Origin: Bacteroides faecis MAJ27
Lineage (GTDB): Bacteria; Bacteroidota; Bacteroidia; Bacteroidales; Bacteroidaceae
Reading direction: 5' to 3'
Assembly (NCBI RefSeq): GCF_900106755.1
Contig: NZ_FNNN01000022.1
Location: forward strand, 1 to 64,000
DNA length: 64,000 bases
In this document: positions 45,619 through 54,259 of the stretch, one piece after another
Position numbering within the stretch: the first letter of the stretch is position 1
Layout: each line of letters starts with the position of its first letter
The notes under the pieces: generated by a model
The model's database searches: none
Told to the model about the DNA's origin: nothing
The model's input: only the letters and a program-made list of their open reading frames with translations
Program-made: the position numbers and the translations under genes

Positions 45619-46938
45619 ATGAGAAAAAGAATACTCTTCAATATTTTGTTTATTATAGGGATGACATGCTTGGTGTCATGTAATGATGATAATGAAAAAG
45701 CATTGGATGAAGGAAAAAACACGGAAAGCGGAGATGTTCAGGAGGATAGCATGGATCCGATCACTGAGTTTACTGCTGTTGCCACATTAAAAGCTAACGA
45801 ATTGCAACTGAAATGGAAAAATCCTTCAGATGCAGTATTAGTAGAGATTTCTTATGCTTTAGAAGTAGGTGGCGGAGGAACTCCATTGACTACTAATGTG
45901 CGTGTATATGGTGAGAAAAATAGCAAATATACACTCCAATTACCAGAATTTGGAACCTACCAAATTGCTGCTGTAGCCGTTGATAATTATGGTAAGCGTT
46001 CCGAGAAAGTGACGATTTCAGCTACTCCAGCCGAAAAAGACGCGATTGACCCGGATATAATAGCAGAGTATAAATTGCCGATTGCCGATCCTTTTGTGTT
46101 ATACCATGAAGGTAAATACTATGCATATGGAACTCGTGTTAACGGATTCGAAGTGTATATCTCTGAAGATTTGAAGCAATGGAAGCGAAATGATATAAAG
46201 GCTTTGTCACCGGAAAATTCCTGGGGAACTAAATGGTATTGGGCTCCGGAAGTATATTATGTGAAATCAAAGAATTTGTTTTATATGTTCTATTCGGTGG
46301 AAGAACATATTTGTGTAGCTACTTCTACTAGCCCGGAAGGCCCCTTTATACAGAGGGAAAAGAAGCCTATTGTAGCAGATGAAAAAGGAATTGATACTTC
46401 GTTTTTTATAGATGATGATGGTACTCCTTATCTCTATTATGTACGATTTACCGGGGGAAACGTGATTTGGGTAGCAGAAATGAATGACGACTTGACCAGT
46501 ATAAAAAAAGAAACATTGACTAAGTGTATAAGTGCTACTGAACCTTGGGAGAAGAAACAAGGGACGATTGCCGAAGGTCCTTCGTTGTTGAAGAAAGGGA
46601 ATACTTATTACCTGATATATTCAGCAAACCACTATGAAAGTAAAGACTATGCTGTAGGATATGCAACGGCTAGTTCTCCTAAAGGACCTTGGACCAAGTA
46701 TAGCGGAAATCCGATTCTCCGGAGAGACAAAGAGGCTGCTAAGTCTGTAGGGCTAGTCGGTACAGGACATGGAGCACCGTTTGTCTGTGCCAATGGAAGT
46801 TATAAATATATCTTTCATGCTCATGCAAGTGAGACAAGTGTAGGCCCCCGTACTTCCTATATCAGTAACTTTAATATCTCCGATAAAGGAGTAATTAGTA
46901 TCACAGGAGAAACGATTGAACCAGTGAGAATAAAGTAA
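45619..46938 (+). CDS. GH43 lipoprotein with N-terminal DUF4959-like domain
   Basis: A 439-residue lipoprotein (MRKRILFNILFIIGMTCLVSCNDD). Residues about 45-135 form an Ig/FN3-like domain (ELQLKWKNPSDAVLVEISYAL and IAAVAVDNYGKRSEKVTI), as in DUF4959. The GH43 propeller spans about 145-439, with catalytic acids in LPIADPFVLYHEGKYYAYGT, DTSFFIDDDGTPYLYYV and TIAEGPSLLKKGNTYYLIYS. The same GH43 domain reappears at 62575 without the accessory domain. Substrate is likely an alpha-L-arabinofuranoside or beta-D-galactoside/xyloside, not determined here. It is followed by the GH76-like gene after 20 bp. Confidence 0.92.
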   Translation: MRKRILFNILFIIGMTCLVSCNDDNEKALDEGKNTESGDVQEDSMDPITEFTAVATLKANELQLKWKNPSDAVLVEISYALEVGGGGTPLTTNVRVYGEKNSKYTLQLPEFGTYQIAAVAVDNYGKRSEKVTISATPAEKDAIDPDIIAEYKLPIADPFVLYHEGKYYAYGTRVNGFEVYISEDLKQWKRNDIKALSPENSWGTKWYWAPEVYYVKSKNLFYMFYSVEEHICVATSTSPEGPFIQREKKPIVADEKGIDTSFFIDDDGTPYLYYVRFTGGNVIWVAEMNDDLTSIKKETLTKCISATEPWEKKQGTIAEGPSLLKKGNTYYLIYSANHYESKDYAVGYATASSPKGPWTKYSGNPILRRDKEAAKSVGLVGTGHGAPFVCANGSYKYIFHAHASETSVGPRTSYISNFNISDKGVISITGETIEPVRIK

Positions 46939-46958
46939 CCCTATAAACTAGGAATATC

Positions 46959-48506
46959 ATGAAAAATATCCGATTTAATATGCTGTTAGGAATCTGTTTC
47001 TTTCTCTTATTTGCATTATTAGGTGCATGCGGTGGGGGCGACTCGCCTATCACGGATGAAATAGATGATGGAAAGCAGGATGGACAGGGCCCAAAAACAG
47101 TACCTCCGGTTACCAATCTTGTGGCAGAGAAAACGGAGAGAGCGAATGAATTGCAAGTAAGCTGGACTAATCCTGTCGGAGCTATTTCTGTAGAGATCTC
47201 TTATTTGTTAGAGGGAGATAAACCTGAGAACACAGCAAAGAAAAACATACGTATTGCTACAGAAAAGGTTGGTTCACTGTTAATAGTTGTCTCTGAACCG
47301 GGAACATATATTGTGACTGCCGTCGCTGTCGATAATTATGGGAAACGCTCGGAGGAATTGACGGTCACTGCTACGCCGCTTCGTGAAGAAGAGGTAGTGA
47401 GAACCCGTTTCCTGGAAAGAGCTGACATCCTGATGACTTCGTTAATGAATCTTTGTTTCGGAAAGTCTGCACGTGACTGTTGGAATACAAGATATCCGCT
47501 TGCTACCGGACCTTATTGGGATGGAGATGCCGTAGTCTGGGATCAAGGAGCAGGGCTTTCTGGCTATGTAGCTTTGCGTGGAGCTTCAATCGGGGTATCT
47601 GCTTATGAAAAAAAGTATGCAGATTTGACTGACCGTATGTTTAACAGTATCAATCGTTTTATCACAACTGATAACAAGCGCAGCGCTTACGCAGTTTATC
47701 CGCAAAACGGAAATGAAAGGTATTATGACGATAATGTCTGGATAGGACTGGATATGGCGGAACTGTATGAACAGACAAAGGAAAATCGTTTCTTGGAGAA
47801 GGCGAAAATGGTTTGGGATTATTTGATGGTGGGAAACACCAGTTCATGTGGTGGCGGTATTCTTTGGAGGGAAATACCGGCATACAGTAATAAACATACA
47901 TGTTCTACCGCACCGGCTGCAGTATTGGGATGTAAATTATATCAGATAACCAAAGAGCAGAAGTATCTGGATAAAGCTAAAGAATTTTATGCATGGTTGA
48001 TACAATACATGCAAGATCCGAGTGATCACCTTTTCTATGATAATATTACTCCTTCGATGACTATAGGTAAAAGTAAGTACAGTTACAATTCCGGTCAGCC
48101 AATGCAGGCTGCTTGTTTATTGTACAATATAACAGGAGAACAACAATATCTGAATGAAGCGCAGCAGATTGCCCGTTCAGCCTACAGTAAGTGGTTTACC
48201 TTGTATGACTCAAAAGAACTGGGAGAAAAGTTCTATCGTATAAATGGAGATCATGTCTGGTTTTATTCTGTATTGTTTCGTGGTTTCCTTGAACTGTATA
48301 AGATTGATGGAAGAAGGGATTATGTCACTGCGTTCGAGAAGAGCATGTTGCAGGCTTGGATGTCAGAATGCCGGAATCAAACAACTAATCTGCTGAGTAA
48401 TAATTATTTTATCGGTAAAACGAATTCTTCTTGGCAAGTCCTGCACGAAGGAGCTTTTGTCGAGATGCTGGCTCGTTTAGCTGTACTGGAACTAGAAGGA
48501 AAATAA
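46959..48506 (+). CDS. GH76-like lipoprotein with N-terminal DUF4959-like domain
   Basis: A 515-residue lipoprotein (lipobox in LFALLGACGGGDSP). The N-terminal FN3-like module (NELQVSWTNPVGAISVEISYLL and VTAVAVDNYGKRSEELTV) is a clear relative of that in the preceding GH43 gene. The C-terminal (alpha/alpha)6 domain resembles GH76 alpha-1,6-mannanases: YYDDNVWIGLDMAELYEQT has the paired aspartates at 257-258, followed by CGGGILWREIPAYSNKHTCSTAP and QKYLDKAKEFYAWLI. Family membership is supported by the DD pair and the GGGI-W motif. Its stop overlaps the next start by one base (TAATG). Confidence 0.8.
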   Translation: MKNIRFNMLLGICFFLLFALLGACGGGDSPITDEIDDGKQDGQGPKTVPPVTNLVAEKTERANELQVSWTNPVGAISVEISYLLEGDKPENTAKKNIRIATEKVGSLLIVVSEPGTYIVTAVAVDNYGKRSEELTVTATPLREEEVVRTRFLERADILMTSLMNLCFGKSARDCWNTRYPLATGPYWDGDAVVWDQGAGLSGYVALRGASIGVSAYEKKYADLTDRMFNSINRFITTDNKRSAYAVYPQNGNERYYDDNVWIGLDMAELYEQTKENRFLEKAKMVWDYLMVGNTSSCGGGILWREIPAYSNKHTCSTAPAAVLGCKLYQITKEQKYLDKAKEFYAWLIQYMQDPSDHLFYDNITPSMTIGKSKYSYNSGQPMQAACLLYNITGEQQYLNEAQQIARSAYSKWFTLYDSKELGEKFYRINGDHVWFYSVLFRGFLELYKIDGRRDYVTAFEKSMLQAWMSECRNQTTNLLSNNYFIGKTNSSWQVLHEGAFVEMLARLAVLELEGK

Positions 48507-50170
48507 TGAAGAATAAGATGTATAAAATGAAAAATGATGGTTGGATACATGATATAGCGAAGGCACTGTGTTGCATATTCCTGATAATGACATCGGGTGG
48601 TATGCTTTATAGCTGTTCCAGTGAAAATGAAGACCCTGTGCCACCGGTTCAGGAAGGTACGGAAAATGACGAAAAGGAAAAATACACCTATGTGTATCAG
48701 TTGAAGGCAGATAATTATAATATGCCGACAGAGGGTACTATCTCTCCTGAGTATGATGACTCTCCTGAGGGAAAAGATATTAGTAGTTTGGTTGATGGAG
48801 ACTGGACAACTTCTTTCTATACTCCTAATAATTCTGTCTCTATCATCTGGAAGGGAAAAGAACCGGTTGTAGCGCGTTATTATTCGGTTATGGCAACCGG
48901 AGATAAAGAAGGAAATGCACCTGGTGCGTGGTCTCTTTACGGATCGAATGACAATGTGAAGTGGGCCGAACTAGATAATAGAATTCGGCAGGAGTTTGAA
49001 AAAAGGGAGAAAAAGTTTTTGGAGTTGAGACATAAGGAGGCGTATCAGTATTATAAACTGACCATTCATCGGAATCAAGGCGGAAAAGGAATCGAAATTC
49101 AGGAATGGATGTTACAGACCAAGCGGACAATTGATACTCCCTTACTGACTGATTTTCCGGAAGGGAGTACTCCTAAGGAGATAGGGAAACGGTTGGGAAA
49201 ACTTTTTGCAAAGGGGAAACATAATGGGAAAACTCTCAGTTATCCGGAAACTTTTACTTGGAACGGAGCATTGAAATATGCGGAAGTAGCGAAAGACAAT
49301 GAACTGATCCGGTCCTTGAAAGATGGGTTTGAGTCTTTTTTTACTACTGATAGGCACTTTTTGCCTGGGATGGACCATGTTGACCGGAATATGTTCGGTA
49401 GTCTTCCTCTCACATTGTATCTGATCACTAAAGATGAACGATATCGGGAAATGGGTATACCTTACGCAGATACCCAATGGGAAGTACCGGAAAATGCAAG
49501 TGCAAGTGCGAAGTCATGGGCAGCGAAGGGATATAGCTGGCAAACTCGCTTGTGGATTGATGACATGTATATGATTCCTGTCATTCAAACGCATGCTTAT
49601 AAAGTGACCGGTGAGTTGAAATACGTTGAGCGCGCTGCTAAAGAAATGGCGATGTATCTGGATGAGTTGCAACGTACGAATGGACTTTTCTATCATGCAT
49701 CGGATGTACCCTATTTTTGGGGAAGAGGAAACGGATGGGTGGCGGCAGGGATGGCAGAAGTGCTTCGCTATCTGCCGGAATCGAGCCCATATCATTTGCC
49801 TATTGTAAGAGGTTTCCAAACTATGATGGCAAGTCTGAAAAATTATCAAACAGAAGAGGGTATGTGGAGACAGTTGATTGATAAACCGGACTGCTGGGTA
49901 GAAACATCGGGCTCGGCTATGTTTACTTACGCATTTATTATGGGAGTGAAATATGGATGGTTACCGGTAAAAGAGTATGGTGAAGCTGCTCGAAGAGCAT
50001 GGTTGGCTATGCTTACTTATATAAACTCGAATGATAAAGTAAGAGAAGTGTGTGTCGGTACTAACAAAAAGAATGATATGCAGTATTATTATGATCGTCC
50101 CCGTAATACGGGGGATTATCATGGGCATGCACCTTATCTTTGGTGTACGGTTGCTCTTCTAGAAGAATAA
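48506..50170 (+). CDS. GH105 lipoprotein with N-terminal F5/8-type domain
   Basis: A 554-residue protein starting at the ATG that overlaps the previous stop by one base. The signal ends in a lipobox (GGMLYSCSSEN). Residues about 70-200 resemble a discoidin or F5/8 type C (CBM32-like) domain: LVDGDWTTSFYTP, VVARYYSVMATGDKEGNAPGAWSLYGSNDNVKWAEL and YQYYKLTIHRNQGGKGIEIQEWML. The GH105 domain covers about 210-554 with KGYSWQTRLWIDDMYMI, WGRGNGWVAAGM, ETSGSAMFTYAF and DRPRNTGDYHGHAPYLWC. It is the only lipid-anchored and carbohydrate-module-bearing GH105 here, suggesting surface action, whereas the other copies are probably periplasmic. Confidence 0.92.
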   Translation: MKNKMYKMKNDGWIHDIAKALCCIFLIMTSGGMLYSCSSENEDPVPPVQEGTENDEKEKYTYVYQLKADNYNMPTEGTISPEYDDSPEGKDISSLVDGDWTTSFYTPNNSVSIIWKGKEPVVARYYSVMATGDKEGNAPGAWSLYGSNDNVKWAELDNRIRQEFEKREKKFLELRHKEAYQYYKLTIHRNQGGKGIEIQEWMLQTKRTIDTPLLTDFPEGSTPKEIGKRLGKLFAKGKHNGKTLSYPETFTWNGALKYAEVAKDNELIRSLKDGFESFFTTDRHFLPGMDHVDRNMFGSLPLTLYLITKDERYREMGIPYADTQWEVPENASASAKSWAAKGYSWQTRLWIDDMYMIPVIQTHAYKVTGELKYVERAAKEMAMYLDELQRTNGLFYHASDVPYFWGRGNGWVAAGMAEVLRYLPESSPYHLPIVRGFQTMMASLKNYQTEEGMWRQLIDKPDCWVETSGSAMFTYAFIMGVKYGWLPVKEYGEAARRAWLAMLTYINSNDKVREVCVGTNKKNDMQYYYDRPRNTGDYHGHAPYLWCTVALLEE

Positions 50171-50203
50171 ACTTTTTATTATCTAATGACTAAAAATATC
50201 GTT

Positions 50204-51301
50204 ATGTATAAAAGAATACTTTTTTTATTATGCATTTTGCCTTTTCAGCTATTAATGGCACAGAGCAAGTTGACGGATTTTCCTCAAGGGTATACTCCGG
50301 AAGAAGTCGGTAATCGCCTGGCATATCGTTTTATGGAGAAATATAGAATAAGCGATAGAAAAGGAATTGGTTATGCTGATACATTTAATTGGAGTGGTGC
50401 CCTTAAGTATGCAGCAATCGCCAAAGACGAAAGGCTGGTTAAGCTGTTGCAAAATAAGTTTGATTCGTTGTTTACGACAAAAAAGAATATTTTGCCTAAA
50501 AAGACGCATGTAGATTGGAATATGTTCGGCAGTCTATGTTTGGAACTGTACAAAATAACTAAAGATAAACGTTATTTGGACTTAGGAATCTCTTATGCTG
50601 ATACGCAATGGGAACTTCCCGGGAATGCAAAAGCCAAAGAAAAGGAATGGGATGCGAAAGGATATTCTTGGCAAACTCGTCTATGGATTGACGATATGTA
50701 TATGATTACCATTGTACAAACTCAGGCTTACAAAGTGACCGGAGACCGGAAATATATTGATCGTGCAGCCAAAGAAATGGTGCTTTATTTAGATGAGTTG
50801 CAACGCCCGAATGGGCTTTTCTACCATGCACCGGACGTTCCTTTTTATTGGGGACGTGGTAATGGATGGATGGCGGCAGGGATGGCAGAATTACTTCAAT
50901 GTTTGCCTGAGGATAGTAAATATCGTCCGCGTATTTTGAAAGGTTATCGCAAAATGATGAAGAGTCTGAAAAAATATCAGACGTCCGATGGCTTGTGGAA
51001 TCAGTTAATAGACCAGCCTGATTGTTGGGCTGAGACTTCGGGATCTGCTATGTTTACTTTTGCATTTATTACCGGAGTCAAGCAAGGATGGCTCAAGGCA
51101 AAAGAATATGGTCCGGCAGCCCGCAAAGCATGGATGGCTTTAGTACCGTATATTAATGAGAAGAATGATGTAAGAGAAGTGTGTGTGGGAACGAATAAAA
51201 AGAATAGTAAGCAGTATTATTATGATCGCCCTCGTCATACCGGTGATTATCACGGTCAGGCTCCTTATCTTTGGTGTACGGTTGCTCTTCTGGAAAAATA
51301 A
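50204..51301 (+). CDS. GH105 unsaturated uronyl hydrolase
   Basis: A 365-residue secreted enzyme with a signal peptide (MYKRILFLLCILPFQLLMAQ). ATG 50204 is preferred over 50186 because it aligns with the start of the paralogue at 56887, including the preceding CGTT. GH105 signatures are KGYSWQTRLWIDDMYMITIV, NGLFYHAPDVPFYWGRGNGWMAAGM, LWNQLIDQPDCWAETSGSAMFTF and YYDRPRHTGDYHGQAPYLWC. It lacks the F5/8 domain of its upstream neighbour, from which it is separated by 33 bp. It ends the first enzyme operon. A new promoter follows at 51342-51406. Confidence 0.94.
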   Translation: MYKRILFLLCILPFQLLMAQSKLTDFPQGYTPEEVGNRLAYRFMEKYRISDRKGIGYADTFNWSGALKYAAIAKDERLVKLLQNKFDSLFTTKKNILPKKTHVDWNMFGSLCLELYKITKDKRYLDLGISYADTQWELPGNAKAKEKEWDAKGYSWQTRLWIDDMYMITIVQTQAYKVTGDRKYIDRAAKEMVLYLDELQRPNGLFYHAPDVPFYWGRGNGWMAAGMAELLQCLPEDSKYRPRILKGYRKMMKSLKKYQTSDGLWNQLIDQPDCWAETSGSAMFTFAFITGVKQGWLKAKEYGPAARKAWMALVPYINEKNDVREVCVGTNKKNSKQYYYDRPRHTGDYHGQAPYLWCTVALLEK

Positions 51302-51338
51302 CGGTGAATACGGGCAATTATGTCCTTTATTAAAATAA

Positions 51339-51406
51339 TTTGGGACTAAAATCTCATTTATTGACCTGTTTTTGGCAGGTTGAATAAAAGGAAACCTCTA
51401 CTTTTG
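51339..51406 (+). promoter_or_regulatory. Second PUL promoter with the shared regulator motif
   Basis: TTTGGGACTAA with GGGAC at 51342-51346, TTGACCTGTTTTT from 51361, and the -7 box TACTTTTG at 51399-51406. The spacing from GGGAC to the -7 box is 57 bp, exactly as at 35571-35635. Transcription would start near 51413, about 30 bp before the GH2 gene. Confidence 0.75.
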
Positions 51407-51443
51407 TTCCATGCCAAAAACCATTTAAAACTATAACATAAAT

Positions 51444-54155
51444 ATGCATAACTTTGTTAAGACCCTTTTTTCTGTTTTGCTACTATTTTTCAGTTCAGTA
51501 TTGACTGCACAAAATAGGATGAATGACGCCAGAGATCCAAATCGTATTTGGCTTGATTCGGAAGTCACTCATCATGGAGATTATCAGTGGAAAATGATGA
51601 AAGCAGGCGATACCACAGATCCGGGTGAGAAGATATCTTCATCAGATTATCCGACTGAAAAATGGTTGCCAGCCATTGTTCCCGGTACAGTCTTAAATTC
51701 TTTAGTGTATAACCAAAAATACCCTGAACCTTATTATGGAGTTAATAATAAGATTGAATCGAAGCTGATTCCTGATATTTCTCAGGTCGGACGAGATTTT
51801 TATACTTATTGGTTCCGTACCGAGTTTGCAGTTCCTCAATCTTTTAAGGGGAAGAATGTTTGGTTACAGCTGGATGGAATCAATTATCGGGCAGAAGTAT
51901 GGGTGAATGGGAATTTGCTTAGTACCATCAATGGTATGTTTATACAGGACTATATTAATGTGACCGATTTTGTAAAGATAGGGAAGAATAATGCACTGGC
52001 TGTAAAAGTGTATCCGGTTGATGTTCCCGGAAGTACTAAGCCGAAGTCTTGGGGGGCTGCGGGAGAATTCCATAATGGTGGTAACGGCAATATCGGATTG
52101 AATACTACGATGTTGATGACTGTAGGCTGGGACTTTACCTTTATGGATGGCATCCGTGACCGCAATACAGGTATCTGGAAAAACATTTCTATCTATGCTA
52201 CCGGAAAGGTAGCTCTACGTCATCCGTTTATTAAGTCTGAATTGCGTAAACCGGATTATGACCAGGCACGTGAGACCGTATCTGTAGAAGTGATTAATTC
52301 GTCAACTAGCAATAGTGGAATTAATTGCAAAGTAAAGGGTGAGATTGTAGGTGAGAATATATCTTTTGAGAAATCATTCCGAGTGATTCGGGGAGAACAA
52401 AAACTGGTTACTTTTTCTCCGGAAGAGTTTCCGCAACTTGTGATGAATTCTCCTCGCTTGTGGTGGCCGGTCAACAAAGGACCGCAAAACTTATATGATT
52501 TGAAGTTGACAGTATCAGTTGATGGAGTGATCTGCGATTCTGTAAAGACAAGGTTTGGTATTCGTGAAATCACTTCCGATACTAAAACTCCTGACAAATC
52601 ACGTGTCTTTTATGTGAATGGTAAACGGTTGTTTATCCGTGGTACGAACTGGATACCGGAAGCTATGTTGAGACACTCTGACGAACGTACTTATGCTGAA
52701 TTGCGCTATACCCGCCAGTCGGGCGTCAACCTTCTGCGTATGTGGGGAGGTGGCATTGCCGAATCTGACTATTTCTTTCAGCTCTGTGATGAACTGGGTT
52801 TGCTGGTATGGCAGGAATTCTGGATGACAGGAGATACTCGTCATCCGCATGACAAGGCTCTCTATATGAGTAACGTGGAATCTACAGTGAAGCGTATTCG
52901 TAATCATCCGTCTCTGGCTTATTATGTTGCTTCCAATGAAAGCACAGAAATGACCGGTACTCCCGAACTGCTGAATCAGTTGGATGGTACACGCGGATAT
53001 CAGATGCAGTCGGAGTGTGCTGGAGTACATGATGGCAGCCCTTATAAACAGGTGAATCCGATGCAGCATTATGAAAATACAGCTTCTCCCAGAGGGAGCC
53101 GTGTAGATGGCTTTAATCCTGAATATGGTGCACCGACTCTTCCTACAGTAGAAATACTCCGGGAAATGATGGATGAGAAAGACTTGTGGCCCATCAACAA
53201 AGAAGTGTGGGATTACCTGGATGGAAATGGTTTTCATCTGATGACTACGATGTATACGGACTTGGTGAATCATTATGGAAAGTCATCTTCGATTGATGAA
53301 TTTGCTCAGAAGGGACAATTGCTGGGTGCAATAAACTCCAAAAGCATTTGGGAAGTATGGAACTATAATAAGCTGGATTACGGTGACCGTTTTTGTTCAG
53401 GTCTTTTGTTCTGGTATCATAACTGCTCGATGAGGCAGGTAGCTTCCCGTATGTGGGACTGGTCTCTTGAACCGACAGCTTCGCTTTATCATACGGCCAA
53501 TTCTTTGGAACCTTTGCATGCTCAGTTCGATTATCTTAAGAATACGGTTTCTGTGGTGAATGATTTCTATCGTTCTTTCGATAACTATAAGGTTACGGCA
53601 CAGGTGTATGATATAAATAGTCGGAAAGTGTTTGAAGAATCGGCTGCTGTTAATTTACCGGCAGATGGAGTAGCGAATGATGCATTGACCATTCGTTTTC
53701 CCGATGGCATCTCTCAGGTTCACTTTATCAAATTAATACTGAAAGATGAGAAGGGAAAAGAAATTTCTTCTAATTTCTACTGGCGTTCCAACGATAAGTA
53801 CGAAGGAAAGACGACCTTGACCGGTCCGGCAGCCTCTGGATTTGAGGATTTGAGTAAACTTCGGGCTTCTAAAGTGAAACTGGCTTATAAAGTGAGGGAA
53901 GAAGGTGATAACTATTTTGTTGATATCACAATGAGAAATACATCCAATCAGATAGCTTTCTTCAATCAACTGCAATTTCTTAATGCAAAGATGAGTCCGA
54001 TACGCCCATCATTCTATACGGATAATTTCTTCTCCCTGACTCCGGGTGAAAAGAAAACAGTAACGATTGAGACGGCAAAGGAAAAACTGAGCGAAGGAGC
54101 AATGCTGGTATTGAAAGGATGGAATATCGATAGCCAGAAATATAAACTTAAGTAA
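51444..54155 (+). CDS. GH2 family glycosidase (exo-glucosaminidase/mannosidase-like branch)
   Basis: A 903-residue secreted enzyme with a signal peptide (MHNFVKTLFSVLLLFFSSVLTAQ). The usual GH2 order is present: sugar-binding jelly-roll (DGINYRAEVWVNGNLLSTI), immunoglobulin-like domain, then TIM barrel (FIRGTNWIPEAMLRHSDERTYAELRYTRQSGVNLLRMWGGGIAESDYFFQLCDELGLLVWQEFW). The acid/base is probably Glu499 in YYVASNESTEM and the nucleophile Glu560 in NPEYGAP. Two further beta domains end the protein, like exo-beta-D-glucosaminidases. The actual sugar is unknown and could be a beta-linked galactose, mannose, uronic acid or amino sugar. It is the first gene of the second enzyme operon. Confidence 0.92.
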   Translation: MHNFVKTLFSVLLLFFSSVLTAQNRMNDARDPNRIWLDSEVTHHGDYQWKMMKAGDTTDPGEKISSSDYPTEKWLPAIVPGTVLNSLVYNQKYPEPYYGVNNKIESKLIPDISQVGRDFYTYWFRTEFAVPQSFKGKNVWLQLDGINYRAEVWVNGNLLSTINGMFIQDYINVTDFVKIGKNNALAVKVYPVDVPGSTKPKSWGAAGEFHNGGNGNIGLNTTMLMTVGWDFTFMDGIRDRNTGIWKNISIYATGKVALRHPFIKSELRKPDYDQARETVSVEVINSSTSNSGINCKVKGEIVGENISFEKSFRVIRGEQKLVTFSPEEFPQLVMNSPRLWWPVNKGPQNLYDLKLTVSVDGVICDSVKTRFGIREITSDTKTPDKSRVFYVNGKRLFIRGTNWIPEAMLRHSDERTYAELRYTRQSGVNLLRMWGGGIAESDYFFQLCDELGLLVWQEFWMTGDTRHPHDKALYMSNVESTVKRIRNHPSLAYYVASNESTEMTGTPELLNQLDGTRGYQMQSECAGVHDGSPYKQVNPMQHYENTASPRGSRVDGFNPEYGAPTLPTVEILREMMDEKDLWPINKEVWDYLDGNGFHLMTTMYTDLVNHYGKSSSIDEFAQKGQLLGAINSKSIWEVWNYNKLDYGDRFCSGLLFWYHNCSMRQVASRMWDWSLEPTASLYHTANSLEPLHAQFDYLKNTVSVVNDFYRSFDNYKVTAQVYDINSRKVFEESAAVNLPADGVANDALTIRFPDGISQVHFIKLILKDEKGKEISSNFYWRSNDKYEGKTTLTGPAASGFEDLSKLRASKVKLAYKVREEGDNYFVDITMRNTSNQIAFFNQLQFLNAKMSPIRPSFYTDNFFSLTPGEKKTVTIETAKEKLSEGAMLVLKGWNIDSQKYKLK

Positions 54156-54156
54156 G

Positions 54157-54204
54157 ATGAAACTTAAATTTATAGCTTCATTGATAGGCGGATTGTTTAA
54201 TTGA
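54157..54204 (+). pseudogene. Start-of-gene scar encoding only a signal-like peptide
   Basis: An ATG 1 bp after the GH2 stop opens MKLKFIASLIGGLFN and then stops. The beginning resembles the signal peptide of the GH130 gene at 55690 (MKLKLVISLTGILM). It is probably the remains of a deleted secreted-protein gene, not a functional peptide. Confidence 0.35.
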
Positions 54205-54259
54205 GTTTTAGCGAATCGGACAAAGGAACTGATGTTCACCAAATGATAAAGAGAATACT

